Assembly: GCA_949775045.1 (NCBI GenBank)
Contig: OX459106.1
Location: forward strand, 4,149,384-4,213,383
DNA length: 64,000 nt
Direction: 5' to 3'
Origin: Metridium senile
Lineage: Eukaryota; Cnidaria; Anthozoa; Actiniaria; Metridiidae
Every line of letters starts with the position of its first letter. The first letter of the stretch is position 1. Both the position numbers and the translations under genes were made by a program. The notes below the pieces were generated by a model. That model was not told the DNA's origin. It did not search any database and worked only from the letters and a program-made list of their open reading frames with translations. This document shows positions 1 through 11,733 of this stretch, one piece after another.

Positions 1-60
1 GAGGTTACGTTATTTTAATTATCATATCTAAGGCTAAACTTATCTAAATTTAATTACAAA

Positions 61-490
61 TTATATATTTATCAGCTTCAATTTGTTATTGGCATTTGTA
101 AATTTTATTCAGAATGACTATCTGAGATTCAAATTACATGTAAATGTACATGTGTGATATATAGTATATATGCTATATGTCATGCATGTACAGTACATGT
201 AATTTGAATCTCAAATAGTAATTCTGAATATAATTTAGAAATGACAATGGAGAATTAGAATTTAGAAATGACAATGAAGAATTAGAATTTAGAAATGACA
301 GTGAAGAATTAGAATTTAGAAATGACAATGAAGGATTCGAATTTAGAAATGACAATGAAGAATTAGAATTTAGAAATGACACTGAAGAATTAGAATTTAG
401 AAATGACAATGAAGAATTAGAATTTAGAAATGACAATGAAGAATTAGAATTTAGAAATGACAATGAAGAATTGAAGCTGATGATATAAAA
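61..490. repeat. Foldback (MITE-like) element with one expanded arm
   Basis: The left arm (about 61-160) and the right arm (about 175-490) are inverted copies of each other. They share the TCAGCTTCAATT outer end, an ATTTGTAAATT/AATTTAGAAAT core and the inner GATTCAAATTACATGTA / TACATGTAATTTGAATC pair around a short AT-rich loop near 160-175. The right arm is longer because its single core unit is tandemly repeated. No transposase is encoded, so this looks like a non-autonomous foldback. Confidence 0.75.
232..474. repeat. 27-bp minisatellite, about nine copies
   Basis: The unit AATTTAGAAATGACAATGAAG plus AATTAG repeats about nine times with a few substitutions. Because 27 is a multiple of three, the minus strand stays open and reads as SFLNSNSSL repeats. 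This is a by-product of the repeat, not evidence for a protein. Confidence 0.9.
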
Positions 491-501
491 TAATTATATA
501 A

Positions 502-553
502 TTCGGAATGGGCAATAAGTTTATAATTATATAACTAATTGCCCATTCTGATT
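502..553. repeat. Short inverted repeat
   Basis: TTCGGAATGGGCAAT is mirrored by ATTGCCCATTCTGATT around an AT-rich loop of about 21 nt. It could be a small MITE or a simple hairpin. Nothing coding is seen in the surrounding 480-840 stretch. Confidence 0.6.
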
Positions 554-850
554 CAAAAAGGGGCTAGGAACTAAGTACAGAAATATGGATTCCTTCATTA
601 TTAATGATATTATTATACATGTCTATCTGGTGATGGGTTAGTTTGAATACGTGACCTGAATACATAATTTAAATAATAATTACACTCAACCTAAGTCTCT
701 TTTATGCAAATTGATTTTTTTTATAACGTATTCAGAAACATTACTTAAAACACAGTATGTCCTATCCAGCATGACAAAGATCATCCTTATATAGTATTAT
801 TATATTGAATATATACATACATCTGCATATATATGCAAGTTGATTCTCAC

Positions 851-2101
851 CTTCCTTGGAACAATTATCTGACCAATGGTGTACTCTTTGTTCACTACTT
901 TCTCTTTCAAAATTCCTCTTAGGTGCTTCTGATCAATTTCTGAAGGAACACTAATTTCGCCACCATGCCCTTTTCTCTTTTTTCGTCTGATTATTGGGGA
1001 ATCTGATCTTTTTCTCTTAATTGTGAACCTCTCAACATCGACATTCTGAGAAGAAAGCCACTCTTTTATGATTTGGCCTCCATTATTTGCTTGTTCTCCC
1101 GACCTGAGCGAAAGAGAAAAATTACAATATTGCCAATAATTGATTGATAATTATCTATATGCATATGGATATATATACACCTACTTTCGGTAAGGTTGTC
1201 ATACAAAATAGAACATTTGTCACAAAGAAAATATAACATTTGTGATTTAGTGCGAAAGGAATTAATTAAAAGACAAAAGAGAGAGTTCAGCTTGAGTGAT
1301 CTTCTTTTGTCTTTTAATTAATTCCTATCGTACTAAATCACAAATGTTCTATTTTCTTTATAACAAATGTGTATGTTTGTATGACAACCTTACTGCAAGT
1401 AGGTGTATATATAATTCCTTCATAATTTAAAAAAAGGTTAAACAATATTTTGAAGGAGTTATTATCAAATTTGTTCTGACTTACAGGACTTACAGTATAA
1501 TTATTATTATTACCTTGTTTTAACATTATGTTGTTGTGCTAATTCAGTCCAATTGATCTTGTCATTATCACCTTTACTTTCCACCCCAGTCTTTAAGGCT
1601 TCCTTATCAAAATCCATTGATTTAATGTCTCCAGTATGGTCTTTCTTCTTCTTCTTCGATGGCAGCAATTCTAATTTCTCTCTCCTCTCCTTTGCAGCTT
1701 CCTTTGTTTCAAAACACAAGGCTCTTCGTCCACGATCCCAGGCACTTAATGATTGACCACTACCATAGCATCTAGGGTTTTTTTTAATGAAAACCACATG
1801 ATCAAAATTGATTAATTACAATTTCAAAATGAATCAAATATCATTGGCTGTGAATTATTATTTTCTTAATCTTCTCCCTCAAACCAGGGAGTTTCTTGTG
1901 AAACTGCTGGAAGCATATTGATTTTATATCTCCAGAACTTGAACTGTCTATCCCCACTGTGTATATCCGATTAAATTCGGCAAACTGCTCTTGTTTTTCC
2001 TTTTCACCTCTAGTGATAGAACTGCATGCACCGTTCGAGAGCTCAAATGCTATACCTTTAGCAAATCCACAAGTCCCAGGACAAATAAATGTCCCAGACA
2101 T
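851..2101 (-). CDS. Split gene of an unidentified repetitive family, 5' part (copy 1)
   Basis: Three exons can be read on the minus strand. The first starts at 2101 (MSGTFICPGTCGF, cysteine-rich) and runs to about 1876. The second (about 1756-1514) has a QSLSAWDR motif and a lysine run. The third (1103-851) has SGEQANNGGQIIKEWL, a basic KRKR stretch and KEYTIGQIIVP, then a donor GTGAG. The donor at 1514 (AAG|GTAAT) and acceptor at 1104-1105 (CTCAG|GTC) join in frame. A related copy lies at 6.2-8.9 kb, so the missing 3' part probably lies left of the window. The acceptor before GSGQSL reads ATG|GT here but AAG|GT in copy 2, so the gene may be inactive. The family is not recognised; many copies suggest a transposon origin. 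Confidence 0.5.
1169..1413. mobile_element. Palindromic MITE inside an intron
   Basis: Two arms of about 110 bp (ATATATACACCTACTTTCGG on the left, its mirror AAGTAGGTGTATATATA on the right) enclose a loop of about 20 nt. The arms also share TAAGGTTGTCATAC and AAAGGAATTAATTAAAAGAC. There is no ORF. The element fills more than half of the 410-bp intron between exons 2 and 3 of the surrounding gene. Confidence 0.8.
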
Positions 2102-3401
2102 TTCAATTAATCCTTAAAAGATTGATGGAAACTTGATTTTAAGTCGAATGTACTTTTGAAACGCCAAAGAAGAACAAACTATTTAGAAATTCCGTAACTA
2201 TATGATTTTGAAAATCCCGCTAAAACTAGCTTAAAGTAAACATGAGCAGTGATGAGAACAATATCGATTAGTTTAATTATTTTTATTGATCAAATGACAA
2301 GATGTGTTCTAAAAAGCTATACGGTAATACACTGGTTAAAATATCGAATAATGGCTATATTCTGTACTACATTATCGATGTTTTCACCATAAAATATTTA
2401 AAATACTCACTTCCTTTTTCACATACTAGTTCTTTAGACCCTCTTTTAACATCACAATTTATAAAAATCTATCTTGCTTTTTTTGAGTAGCGAAAAAGTC
2501 ATTGTTCTTCTTCATAACTGTTTGAAAAGCTCTATTTCGTCCGCCATCTTTTTCTGCTGTCCCCAGTCTTTTTGCCGTGAATTTTGCTTTATACTGCGTG
2601 AACTGCTGACCTTTGAAAGAGCCCGCGTTGTGTCATACGTAGAAATTCGACTAGTTTGCTTAAATGCGAGTGGAGAGCGTGGAAATTGCTCTTTTCTTAA
2701 AGATTATTACTGTTCTTAAAGATTATTACTGTTCTTATAGTTTAATACCTTCTTCACACAAAAGTAACTGGATATCTAATGAAATGACCTTATTATGCTT
2801 TGGAATATCCCATGCAAATCGCAAAAGCCCTTTTATTCGTGAAGATTGAAATTGTGATTACTGCTGCCGCTTTAGATTTACACTGGTGCATGATATCCAG
2901 TTAGTTTCAGTAACTTCAATATGTATACTTTCTTTAGATATAGTTGCATTGAGCAAAAGTTCTAAAACCAGCGTCTCCACTGGCTTTGAATAAAAGGTAT
3001 ATTTTTGTTAACGATTATGCAAATTAGAATTGTCACGTGATTGTTTCCATGACAACAAATATCTCAAAATAATGGTCTTGACATATTTAGTTGACCTGCA
3101 AAATTTCAGACGATTTGAAGCAAGCATTCAAATTCTCTGAATTTTTTTTATTAAAAACAACCATTTTTTTCATTTTGAGCCATGCCTTAGACGACCTGAG
3201 TGCACTTTTGGTGCTATATTTCTGGTTCGAGTAGAAATACTTGCATAGAAGTGAGTTGACATGATGTGGACTTTGCTGGGAGGTGTAAATTTCATGCATC
3301 TTTCAAAAACTATGTAGCTATGAGAGAAAATATATGTCAGATCGTATGTTTATCATATTGCTTTAACTTGCATTCCACTATAAAATATTTTATTATGCTA
3401 C
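2102..3401. other. Gene-poor spacer
   Basis: No convincing coding region is seen. The only structure noted is a 19-bp direct repeat (TTCTTAAAGATTATTACTG) present about two and a half times at 2695-2742. Confidence 0.5.
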
Positions 3402-4880
3402 TCACTGTAATGAACCATCAATAACCAGGTCATTGAGTTCTTCTCCATCTTCAAGGCATTTCAACTCATCAGTAGATCTAGAAGGTGGACTTGAAATACT
3501 AGTTTGTGAATCAGCAAAAATTGATTTCATCCAATATTCGTCATCATCATCACTATCACTGAAGCAGTTTTTGGAGGCTGGTAATTGAGTTTCATCTGCA
3601 CAATTTGTACTGTTGTTATCATCATCAATGTCTACATGGACTTTGTACGTTTTTCGCAGCATGTCCGCTTTTCTCCCAACTCTATTCCTATGTTGCCAGT
3701 GCTTTTTCTTTTTGGCTGGAGGCTGGTAATTCTTCAAACAACCAATACTACCAAGTTCATTGGATTTGTGCTTGATATTTTTCTTTTTTGAAGATGTGGG
3801 TAAGGTTTTCTTTGTTTTTGGGGGACTCGACCTCACCAAAAGACCAGATTCTTTCGGGATGGTCTCGAGTTTTGTTTCAAGACTGTTGACTTCATGTATG
3901 ATTCGATTTAAACTTTTTTGTTTTTACAAAGATAAGTAAGATCTTGTTAGTTTTTTAGAGCTGATCTTACTTTTGCAGCGAAGGATTTAATAGAGTTTTT
4001 TTTCTTTTTTAGGTAGAGTTGTGACCTTATTGGTGTAGTCAATTTCTTCACTGGACCCATTGACCTCATCTGTTGTAGAGGTATTGTAAGACATTGGTTC
4101 TGTTGTGCATGAAGAATCCTTAAAGTGCAGGAGTGAATCATGGTCTGCAGAAATATGTGGTGCACTTATATATGTTAAGGAGAGTGAATACCAATCAACA
4201 CCTTCAGTGCAGTTAAATATTGCAAACATGTGCTTGCAGGGCAGTTTAAATCTTCCAAAATCAGCGCATGCACAGTGTGGCTTAGCAATTTGTACCAAGT
4301 ATTGAATATGTGGATCACTGGAAGATTTAACCTTGAATTCTATTTTTCCAGGTTTTGTGGAACCACATGGCCCTCCAGGTCATAAGCATTGTTCATTCTT
4401 GGCATGCAGTGCTTGACAAATGTGCGTGGCCTACCATGCAGAAATTCAGGAATTTCATCATTATACCGCTTGTGTGAACCATTCATTTTGATATTCTTGA
4501 TAATGTACTGTCTGTACTGATCGGGCAAGTAGTTGTGGATAATAGTAGAAAGGATGCTGCTCAAGGATTTACCAGTTGCTCTTGGAAGGTAAATATGTTT
4601 GAAGACGTTGTTCTGGGATTCAAAACCATTGTTAGTATTGAGGCAAATGTTATATTTATCCTCGCGGAAAGCACACACCCAACGCTTGTGGCATGGCAAC
4701 CATGTATTTCCCATCGACCTTTGCAGTCGGAAATTGCTCTGGTAGATTGCATTTCTTTTTAGCTGAGCAACAGCAATATCAAACTGCTCACTTTCTTTTC
4801 CAGGTGGACCTTTATATGTATATATGCTATTGGGCGACAAATTTGGATTGCTATTTCGGGATTTACACGCATCAGCTACA
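3402..4880 (-). pseudogene. MULE-type transposase, C-terminal part with SWIM zinc finger
   Basis: A decayed coding region runs leftward. It begins with a helical segment (PNSIYTYKGPPGKESEQFD, then NGFESQNNVFKHIYLPRA), typical of the region after the DDE core in Mutator-like transposases. This is followed by a SWIM finger (HCACADFGRFKLPCKHMFAI, a CxC...CxH pattern) near 4250. The tail (3839-3402) is lysine-rich and then acidic, suggesting nuclear targeting. Lesions include a frameshift near 4350, a frameshift at the T-run 3996-4003, and stops between 3960 and 3840. The N-terminal catalytic half is absent; the adjacent foldback at 4968 may mark where it was lost. Family assignment rests on the SWIM motif and layout. 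Confidence 0.65.
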
Positions 4881-4967
4881 CCAGGTAAGCGTCAATAAAG
4901 CTGTAATTATTAAGCTTAAATTATCTTGAAACTTAAATCTGAGCTGAAATAGTTAGCTTTAGTTAAC

Positions 4968-5670
4968 TTAAGGTTACAGTCAACCTTCGCGGGGTCTCGC
5001 GGGGTGTCTCCGTAAAAAAAATCATTTGAGCGCTGGATTAGAAATTATGTTAAAGAATTATATATCATTTAAAAGCATTATAACCACAGAATATTCCTGT
5101 GTAGTTTGTTTTTAAGAAATAGTTATGTATAAAGAGTTTTGATTTTTTAAACTCAAAACGACCGTATGGGTTTGAGCGAATTGATCTACATAACCTTTAA
5201 TTGTATTGTCAACTTTTCTGTTTAATGTCAATTAGTACACATGTGTCTCTAAAACTGTGTCAGGCTTTGTTGAATAACAGCATAGTTTTTGATCTACAGC
5301 AAAAAGTTTCAAATTTCACAAAAATAATCGAATCATCATCTTCAACTCTAAATTATATCTAAACTAAGTAAAATATTGACAAAGCCTGACACAGTTTAAG
5401 AGACACATATGTACTGATTGATATTAAGCAGAAAAGGTGACAAGACAATTAAACGTTATGTAGATCAATTCGCTCAAACATAGACGGTCGTTTTGAGTTT
5501 AAAAATTCAAAACTTTTTATACATAAATATTTCTTAAAAACAAATTATACAGACATATTCTATAGTTATTGAGCTTTAAATTGATGTATAATACTTAATA
5601 ATAACATCTAATCCGGCGCTCTAATGATTTTTTTACGGAGACACCCCACGAAGGTTGACTGTAACCTTAA
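4968..5670. mobile_element. Long-TIR foldback transposon with TTAA flanks
   Basis: Two inverted arms of about 300 bp enclose a centre of about 80 bp. The ends read TTAA-GGTTACAGTCAACCTTCG and CGAAGGTTGACTGTAACC-TTAA, so the TTAA is a candidate target-site duplication. TTAA targets are known for piggyBac and Kolobok superfamilies. No ORF lies inside, so it is a non-autonomous copy. The arms carry small indels, so it is not newly inserted. Confidence 0.85.
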
Positions 5671-5929
5671 TGTGGAATTGTTGTTTTAAGGTACTTTTGC
5701 CGGAGACTGTAAATGTTCACTGAGCGGAGAACGTTGAATAATTCCAGAAATAAGCTTAATGCATTTTTTTTTTTTGTCAAAATTCATATCTCATATTACT
5801 TTCGAGATATTAATAATAGTACAAATTCAGTAATGCTGGTTATACTGTTTTATTAGCACTGTTTAAAAGTAAATAAAGTGTAAAAAGTTGTATGTACATG
5901 TATTAATCTACTTAATATAAAGACAAACT

Positions 5930-6135
5930 TTTCAATCTATTATTATTTACATTGTATCTATATATTATAGTTACAAATGTAAATAATAATAGTTTGAAAT
6001 GATTCTCTTTATATATACAAATGTAAATAGTAATAAATTATAATGATTGTCTTTATATATACAAATGTAAATAATAATAGATTGAAATGGTTGTCTTTAT
6101 ATATACAAATGTAAATAATAATAGATTACTAATAA
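5930..6135. repeat. AT-rich tandem repeat
   Basis: A unit of about 50-60 bp containing TATATATACAAATGTAAATAATAATAG recurs about four times with drift. It directly abuts the 3' end of the decayed gene at 6174. Confidence 0.7.
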
Positions 6136-6173
6136 TAATCATTACTCTTATGATGTGGAGAGGGATCTTCTTC

Positions 6174-8860
6174 TCATCCAAGCACCTTTTTCCAGCATGA
6201 CTTCATGTTTGCCTCTCCCTTGGAGAGATTGCTGGATCGGAAGTGATGGAGCACAGGGCCATGGAGTAGGGGATGTGGAAACTTTGAAACATCATAGAAC
6301 TCGATGTGCTCTGCTGTTTGACACCACCAGATATCTTCTCCTTCTAAAAGAAAAGCACTAATGTGTTGAAGGTGTGCTTGCCACTCTCTTGGGTGTTTCT
6401 TGATAAAAGAAATTGGAATTATAGTGTTGAGAGGTTTTGGAAGGCTCTTGCTTAGGTTGGTTACGTGTGCTTGCTGCTGTTGAACACAATTTCCCTGTAA
6501 TCCCAATTCCTTCTCAGCTTGAAGACGGATGAAGAGGTTTGGTATGATGTGGCCAGGATGGTAGTTGCTGGTTTGCTTGGTGATTAGTTTGATACTATTA
6601 AATATCCTCTCTTGTCTTTCTGCATTTGCCGATTGACCAGAGAGAATTCTTAACATATCACCAGCATGGGCACTCAGATTGTGGAAGTACACCCCAAACA
6701 TCTTCCTGAGTGTAAGCTTCTTGGGGTTGCTGGTTATGTAATCATATAACAGCATAGCATGGTACCAGGCTTGACTATAATAGCGCAACAATTGGTGAAC
6801 AGATCTGCTGTTATCATCTGAGTATAGTATTCTCTGCATCTCTACAAGAGTGTCGAGTGTCAAGAGAGCATTAGGTGAAACAACCCCTGACTGATGGGCA
6901 ATAGTAGGTGTTTTGATAAGGGCAATCCTATAGTCCACACACCTTTTGCTTTCTTTTCCTCCTAGTGCAAGTGAAATGGCTTCTGTAATAACTTTCGATT
7001 CTTCAGCGGATAGATGTTTTGGAAATTCTATGAAAAAGTTCTCAATGTGGTGGCCAATATCGGTTGGTTCACATGGTAGAACTTCATAATTATCCAGACC
7101 TAAATCAGTGAGTGAAGCTTCTGGTGTTTGTACTTATAGTGCAGGAACACGTTGCTTTCCTTGTAAGTGCTCTGTTAAAAGTTGATCTAATTCCTTCCTT
7201 GTCTCTCCATTGGCTATATGTCTGGATCCCAGCTCTTCCTCTATCTCTGCCTTTGACAGATCCTTCAAAGGCTTAGCCTTTTTATCACGTGATTTCCTTG
7301 TTGCCACAGCTCCCTGAAGTATCACTTTTTGCCTCTTCTCAAGGCTCTCACAGGTGCAGTTTAGTGCATGGTCAAGATGGTAGACATTGTCACAGTGAAT
7401 GCTTCAAATGCCCGCAGAGGCATATCTCCATGGCAAAATCTCATTTTGTCCACATACTCGACTTGTTTTACTTCTTCAGTACAATTCTTTTTTAGTTCAC
7501 TAATGCATCGTACCCTTTCTTCACTATATAAAAGTAGTTCATTGTCGGAGCTTCCACATCTAGCAATGAAATGCAACTCTGGCTCTTCAACAATCTTCTG
7601 TATGTTGACTGTTTTTCCAAATGCTTGGGAATATTCCTCATCAGTGTAAAACACAGCAGGATCATATAAACAGGTTATTAAGCAAACCAGGTATCCTGCA
7701 TTTGCTACTGTTGAGTTATCTAGCCAGACCATCAAGTGCCTTGTTCGTTCAAGTTCTTTTAATTTTTTTCTCATCATTTCGATATCATCAGTGTTAACAT
7801 CATGGTGCTCATTTAACCATTCTAGTTCAGCTTTTATCAGCTCTTCATCTATTTCATTTATTTGTTGATCACTTGATGCTGTGAGGTATTGGCTGTGCTT
7901 TTTTAACATATTTTCTCTTATTTCTTTCAAAGGTGCTTTCCTACCATGAGTGGTGAATTCAACCTTTTTGATCTCTAGGTCATTGGTAAGTACAAGCTTT
8001 TCATACTGTTAAGAAATAATAACAGTTTTAAATATCATTCATTTATCATAATTATAAATGTTAGTGTGAGAGTGATTAGCCAGGCAGTTAATCTTTCAAG
8101 TTCCTTTTTTAAATCAACTTTTTAGTAGTAGCATGAAAGTACTAAAAGTGTACAATGTTTATTATCACTATACAAATGAAACTAAATAATTAAATAATAC
8201 AGTCTAAAAAGCATGCTAATTCTATTGTTTGAATAGTACTATTTAGAAGTAATAGTGCAATGTATTTTACACATTTAGTGTTTGTACTCTAGCAGATCAT
8301 ATCTTATACAAATGTAACTTCAGTTGATATCTAGTATGTGATTAACTACATATACCTTTTTTGGGACAATCATTTCTCCTATTGTGTACTCCTTAGACTT
8401 TAGTTTATCTGTCAACTTTTCCTTTAATTGTTGAACACTGATCTCCATTGGTACACTTATTTCTACTCCAGCACCTCTCCTAATTTTCCTTCTGACTATG
8501 TGTGCATCCTCACTTTTTCTTTTTGTCCTGAAGCGTTTGACCTTCTGAAATTAGCCATTCTTTGACTATTTGGCCACCATTACTTGCCAGTTGGCCAGAT
8601 TTTTTTTTGACATTAAACCTGGAGGCCAATTCTTTAAAATTGATAAGATGGTTGTCTTCATACCCTTCAACCTCTACTTTCATGCTGTCTTTGTCCCACA
8701 ATATGTGTGACAAGTCCCCTGTGTGGTCTTTCTTTTTTTTGTTTTGGTGCAGTCAAGTCATTCATTTCCGACTCTTCACTTCTCTTTGTTGCAGTTGCCT
8801 TTCTTTCACAAGAGACAGCAAGTCGGTTCCTTTGCCAAGCGCTCAGGGATTGTCCTCCAC
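6174..8860 (-). pseudogene. Split gene of the same unidentified family (copy 2), decayed
   Basis: Exon 8860-8356 matches copy 1 (GGGQSLSAWQRN, SNGGQIVKEWL, KEYTIGEMIVP). It ends at donor G|GTATATG and joins the acceptor at 8006-8007, giving YEKLVLTNDLEIKKVEF. The body continues with a long helical region (7930-7361), a basic segment KSRDKKAKPLKDLSK (about 7300), EVLPCEPTDIGHHIENFF (about 7060) and a C-terminal part ending KGEANMKSCWKKVLG at 6174. Lesions are a frameshift at the T-run 8733-8740, one near 8535, one near 7340-7370, and an in-frame TAA at 7134. No known domain is recognised. Repetition and length suggest a transposase-like protein, but the function is not assigned. Confidence 0.6.
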
Positions 8861-8880
8861 CTTAGCATCTATAGATTGAG

Positions 8881-9739
8881 ATTATGAAATGTGTTTTCTA
8901 TGAGTGACTTTGTTGTACATATTTATATATATATTTTCATTTTGATAATAAACATCACATCATTTACAATTAATGAATACAGTACTATAAGTACTGTATT
9001 CTAATTTTTTTCTATTTATTTATTTAATGCAGTATGTATATACATAATTATATAACACTAAAATTCAATAAAGATATTACACAAAAATCTGCACTTTGTA
9101 TTTTGTAAGTAAAATGTTATTAGCTATAGCATGGCTGTTTTCAACTGATTTTTCAGTTTTCAGTACAAATCCCAATTACTCTTCCCCACCCCTCCCCCCT
9201 CAGTCAAAACTGCAAAATTCCAGGCAAAAGCAACCATTGAGACATTCCACGAGATTTAGAAGTGATGTCAAAATCCATGAACATGGCTACTTTTCTGATG
9301 GTGACTTTTGCCTCACATCCATGCTTTTTGGTATTTTGAATGTGGAATCTCTTTTTTTTTATTCCCGGATGATCATTGATCTTTTTGATTAAACAGAAAG
9401 GCTATTAGTTATGAGATCCAGATGACTTGTAAAAATAAGAAAAAAAAGGAAATTTAAACCCTAATAAAAATTTACTTTTCTGTGTAATCACTCAATTCAA
9501 CCTCAATCATCGTGCAAAAAAAAAAAACATCCTAAAAATAAGCATACTTTTTTGAAATACATTTTTATAACTAATTCTTATTTTATATGTTGTTTCTCAT
9601 TTGTTATTCAACTGAAGTCTTAATGTATATATTTGCTTTTGTCATTTAATAAAAACTTGTTTTTGTTTTTCAATTCAAACCAAAACTTTTGATTTAATAT
9701 ATGTTCATACTGAACAAACATACCTCTTTTCTTTTGCTT
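8881..9739. other. Mostly non-coding stretch with a possible MULE N-terminal scrap
   Basis: On the minus strand at about 9350-9250 an open stretch reads KKHGCEAKVTIRKVAMF. This resembles the C-x2-A-x3-IR signature found at the N-terminus of FAR1/MULE-type transposases. It is short and isolated, so the call is weak. The rest is AT-rich, including A-runs near 9518. Confidence 0.3.
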
Positions 9740-10221
9740 TCATTTTCCATACATGCACTCCATAACTTTATGTCCTTTAATAATAAAAGGCACCCCATTC
9801 AAGGGAATGTTTAGATGACCTGCTTTACTTTCCCATCTTAACTTTCCTGTAAGTACATATAATTAAATGCCGAATTCAAAGTAAATTCAAAAATTAAAAG
9901 TTAATTTAAAAGTAAAATGAATAAAAGCTTTTATGTTGTTGAAATTCTACCTTCAGGTGTATATTTCTTCGATGTCTCTGTCCTTTGCTCTGAATTAAAA
10001 ACACTGTATGATACGTGTGTCAAAGCCTCTAAGGTTTTCAAGAAAGAATCCAAAGTTTCGCCGCCGTCTATATATCCTCTTGCGTACTTTCCATCCAACG
10101 TATATTGTTTTAAATACTTCTCAAAAAGATTATTCAATTGTGAATCATTGCCTAAGGCCATTTTGAAATATCGCGGGAAATCGCCATTTCCGAGCAAATT
10201 GCCGAGAGTTATTTCGGCCAA
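9740..10221 (-). CDS. Small two-exon gene or 5' part of a gene, unidentified
   Basis: Exon 1 (10221-9951) starts MAEITLGNLLGNGDFPRYF after CGAAATAACTC-type upstream sequence and ends at donor GAAG|GTAGAA. Exon 2 starts at 9846 after the acceptor TACTTACAG. The junction codon is G|GA and the exon continues KLRWESKAGHLNIPLNG and VPFIIKGHKVMECMYGK before TGA at 9742-9740. Splice sites and reading frame agree. Further exons may follow, since a GAG|GTATGT donor lies just past the stop. No domain is recognised. Confidence 0.45.
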
Positions 10222-10299
10222 TATTCGGAAATTTACATATTACGTCATTACATGAACTGCGTGCTACGTAGGCTCTCCCTATGCACAATAGGAAAACGG

Positions 10300-10710
10300 T
10301 ATTAAAACCATGCTACATGACTGTTATAAATAGTTGCAAATTTTAAAAATACATTTTTTTTGTCTTCCATCTCTCTTATTTTAGCGGCTTCTACAGGATC
10401 ATTTTTCGCATAATCATGTCCGGCTCTGATATTATCAACAAGTTTCTGCTGCTTCTCTGATTCAGTGAATTGTCGGGCAACCTCTGCATCAGGGTCTACC
10501 ATAACATACTCATCTTTACATCTTTACTCTATTCTGTCTTCTTTCTCAAAGGGAAATGAGAAATGCCCTTTGGGGGTTGATGCTTGGTAGGGCTTTCATC
10601 TATGGAATCCATCCCCAAAAACTCTAGTGCAGATTCGAGTAAATAGGCTTTGCCAACACTGACAATTTGCTCGCAGCCTTCATATGGCTTTGTCTGGTGT
10701 GAAGTTCCTT
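10300..10710 (-). pseudogene. Unidentified coding remnant
   Basis: One frame reads EGCEQIVSVGKAYLLESALE then FLGMDSIDESPTKHQPPKG, meets TAG and TAA near 10540-10520, and continues in the same style with VMVDPDAEVARQFTESEKQQ and IRAGHDYAKNDPVEAAKIRE. Composition and continuity look protein-like, but there are internal stops and no start. It may be an exon of the neighbouring transposon-like families. Confidence 0.4.
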
Positions 10711-11733
10711 TTATTTAGTCTTTCTCTGAGGTATTTAAACGTTTCCCACCTCTCTCACAGATACAGCAATGTAAAGGTGACTGTACACTAGTTGAAAATG
10801 ACAAGTTATATTTGTAACAATTACATTCTATCTTTAACCCACAAATGTGTTAAATGTAATAAAATTGATATTTTCTTAATTTCTGAAATAATGATTGAAA
10901 ATATTTTTTTTGTGTCGAGCATTTGTTGCCAATCCTTTAGATTGAATTTTTTCTTGTATATTAGTGCTTGAAATTTCGAAAAATTAAAAATATTGTGTAG
11001 TACCCCAAATTATGTGGTGACAAGTTTGTTTTCGACACCGTGGTGAAGAACGGTGTACTGAGGTACTCATGGAACCACTGGAGAATGAATTGTTTTCTAA
11101 AAATAGTTGAAATGAGAAGTACATATAAAAATATTTATTCATAATAACATAATTTTTAATAACATTTATTAATATAACTTCTTTATATCTTATTTACTCA
11201 TAATGTTAAGAGGTTATTAACCGAGCGTGAGATCTGTATGGGAAAATATCAGACAGAGGTCTTGACAGTACGGAACAAACGCAGCGGTCTGATCTTTTAC
11301 CATACAGAACGAGCAAGCGAGGTTAATAATTCGTTTATTATATGGCTTTTTGTTTGACGAGAATTACTTCCGGTCTGTTCAACTTCCACGAACTGCGCCT
11401 GCGCTTTAGTAACTAGTCACTGACAGATAAATTTACAACGAATGCAAATAAGACCACATGTCTATAAATTCTGTAAATAATGGTTTATTTTGAACTCAAA
11501 TGGCTACAAAATGTTTATAAGTTTATCTGGAGTCGGCTTAAATATGTCTACAAACTTAAAGTGTTCACCAAAACATCCAGATCATTGGTTCAGAGTTCAA
11601 CAAAGTTCACTGTCCGGTCAATCTCAATCTTCATCGTCGCTTTCAATTATTCGCCATCTTCTCTTTGCTGATTGATGTGCTGGCAATGGACCACTATATA
11701 TTTGAAAAGTGCAGTTACTTATGTTTGCACCTG
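10711..11733. other. Spacer with one dispersed palindromic repeat
   Basis: No gene is supported here. The stretch holds the repeat at 11213-11345, described separately, and AT-rich DNA. Confidence 0.4.
11213..11345. repeat. Dispersed palindromic repeat, copy A
   Basis: It starts GAGGTTATTAACCGAGCGTG, includes GAGATCTGTATGGGAAAATATC, and ends GAGGTTAATAATTCGTTTATTATATGGC. The two halves are inverted relatives (ATTAACC...GGTTAAT; CTGTATGG...CCATACAG). Related copies lie near 15694 and 47752. Confidence 0.7.

Noticed and set aside
173..463. Minus-strand 96-codon frame of SFLNSNSSL repeats
   Set aside because: It is the translation of a non-coding 27-bp minisatellite inside a foldback arm.
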